Assembly (NCBI GenBank): GCA_018257865.1
Contig: JAEUBA010000238.1
Span: 1 to 19,458 of the forward strand
Length of the DNA: 19,458 nt
Direction: 5' to 3'
Source: Stereocaulon alpinum
Lineage: Eukaryota > Ascomycota > Lecanoromycetes > Lecanorales > Stereocaulaceae
In this document: in pieces, positions 19,406 to 19,458 of the stretch
Layout: every line of letters begins with the position of its first letter
Numbering within the stretch: the stretch's first letter is position 1
Notes under the pieces: model-generated
Told to the model about the DNA's origin: nothing
The model's input: the letters and a program-made list of their open reading frames with translations, nothing else
Database searches by the model: none
Made by a program: the position numbers and the translations under genes

Positions 19406-19458
19406 TGTGAAACCAGTAGATGGTACACGTAGTGTGCCTTTCCTAGCCGCAAGAGAAA
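19406..19458. other. right flank, not RIP-mutated
   Basis: Ordinary sequence with many TG and CA dinucleotides (TGTGAAACCAG, GATGGTACAC). No gene is recognisable in 53 bases. GGTACACGTAGTGTGCC is an imperfect small palindrome. Confidence 0.5.

Noticed and set aside
19424..19440. Small imperfect palindrome GGTACAC-GTA-GTGTGCC as a terminator or operator
   Set aside because: There is no adjacent gene or T-run, and one mismatch in a seven-base arm is unremarkable.

Overview
The window is a graveyard of transposable elements from a filamentous ascomycete (Pezizomycotina-type) genome. I found no intact gene, tRNA, rRNA or CRISPR array. Between about position 121 and 19336 the sequence is AT-rich. 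The dinucleotides CA and TG are almost absent and TA is abundant. Every recognisable reading frame is studded with TAA and TAG. This is the signature of repeat-induced point mutation (RIP, CpA to TpA on both strands): Gln and Trp codons became stops, and Cys and His became Tyr. ATG codons are nearly absent too, so no start codon can be assigned and the 'genes' are described as frames. The species cannot be named.

Layout: 1-47 is flanking DNA without RIP. 48-120 is an un-mutated inverted repeat matched by 19337-19405 at the far end. 122-1350 is the 3' end of a Ty3/Gypsy chromovirus (family 'B', plus strand): end of pol with a chromodomain, polypurine tract, 3' LTR. 1351-2235 is unassigned and may be the 3' part of another Gypsy element. 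2236-2556 is a polypurine tract plus an LTR related in inverted orientation to LTR-A. About 2560-3100 holds the C-terminal part of a LINE (non-LTR retrotransposon). 3101-9614 is a nearly complete Gypsy chromovirus (family 'A') on the minus strand with both LTRs. 9615-13373 is the 5' portion of a family B element on the plus strand (LTR, gag, protease, RT, start of RNase H), abutting and truncating the right LTR-A. 13374-19334 is a third, less mutated Gypsy element ('C', plus strand: leader/LTR, gag, protease, RT, RNase H, integrase), cut off inside the integrase core. 19337-19405 is the second inverted repeat, and 19406-19458 is flanking DNA without RIP.

History implied by the junctions: A came first; B then joined or inserted into LTR-A; C interrupted B. 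C keeps more CA and TG than A or B, which agrees with it being youngest or least exposed to RIP. Because RIP makes point mutations only, the original reading registers survive: A pol stays in one frame over about 4 kb, and in all three elements the gag-side frame and the pol frame differ by the same minus-one offset.

The most interesting feature is the whole 19.36-kb block. It is bounded by a long, nearly perfect, RIP-free inverted repeat, yet the retroelements next to that repeat are truncated on both sides and are not whole insertions. It may be a giant composite inverted-repeat-bounded element, a foldback element filled with retroelement debris, or two inverted LTR remnants. No transposase was recognised inside it.
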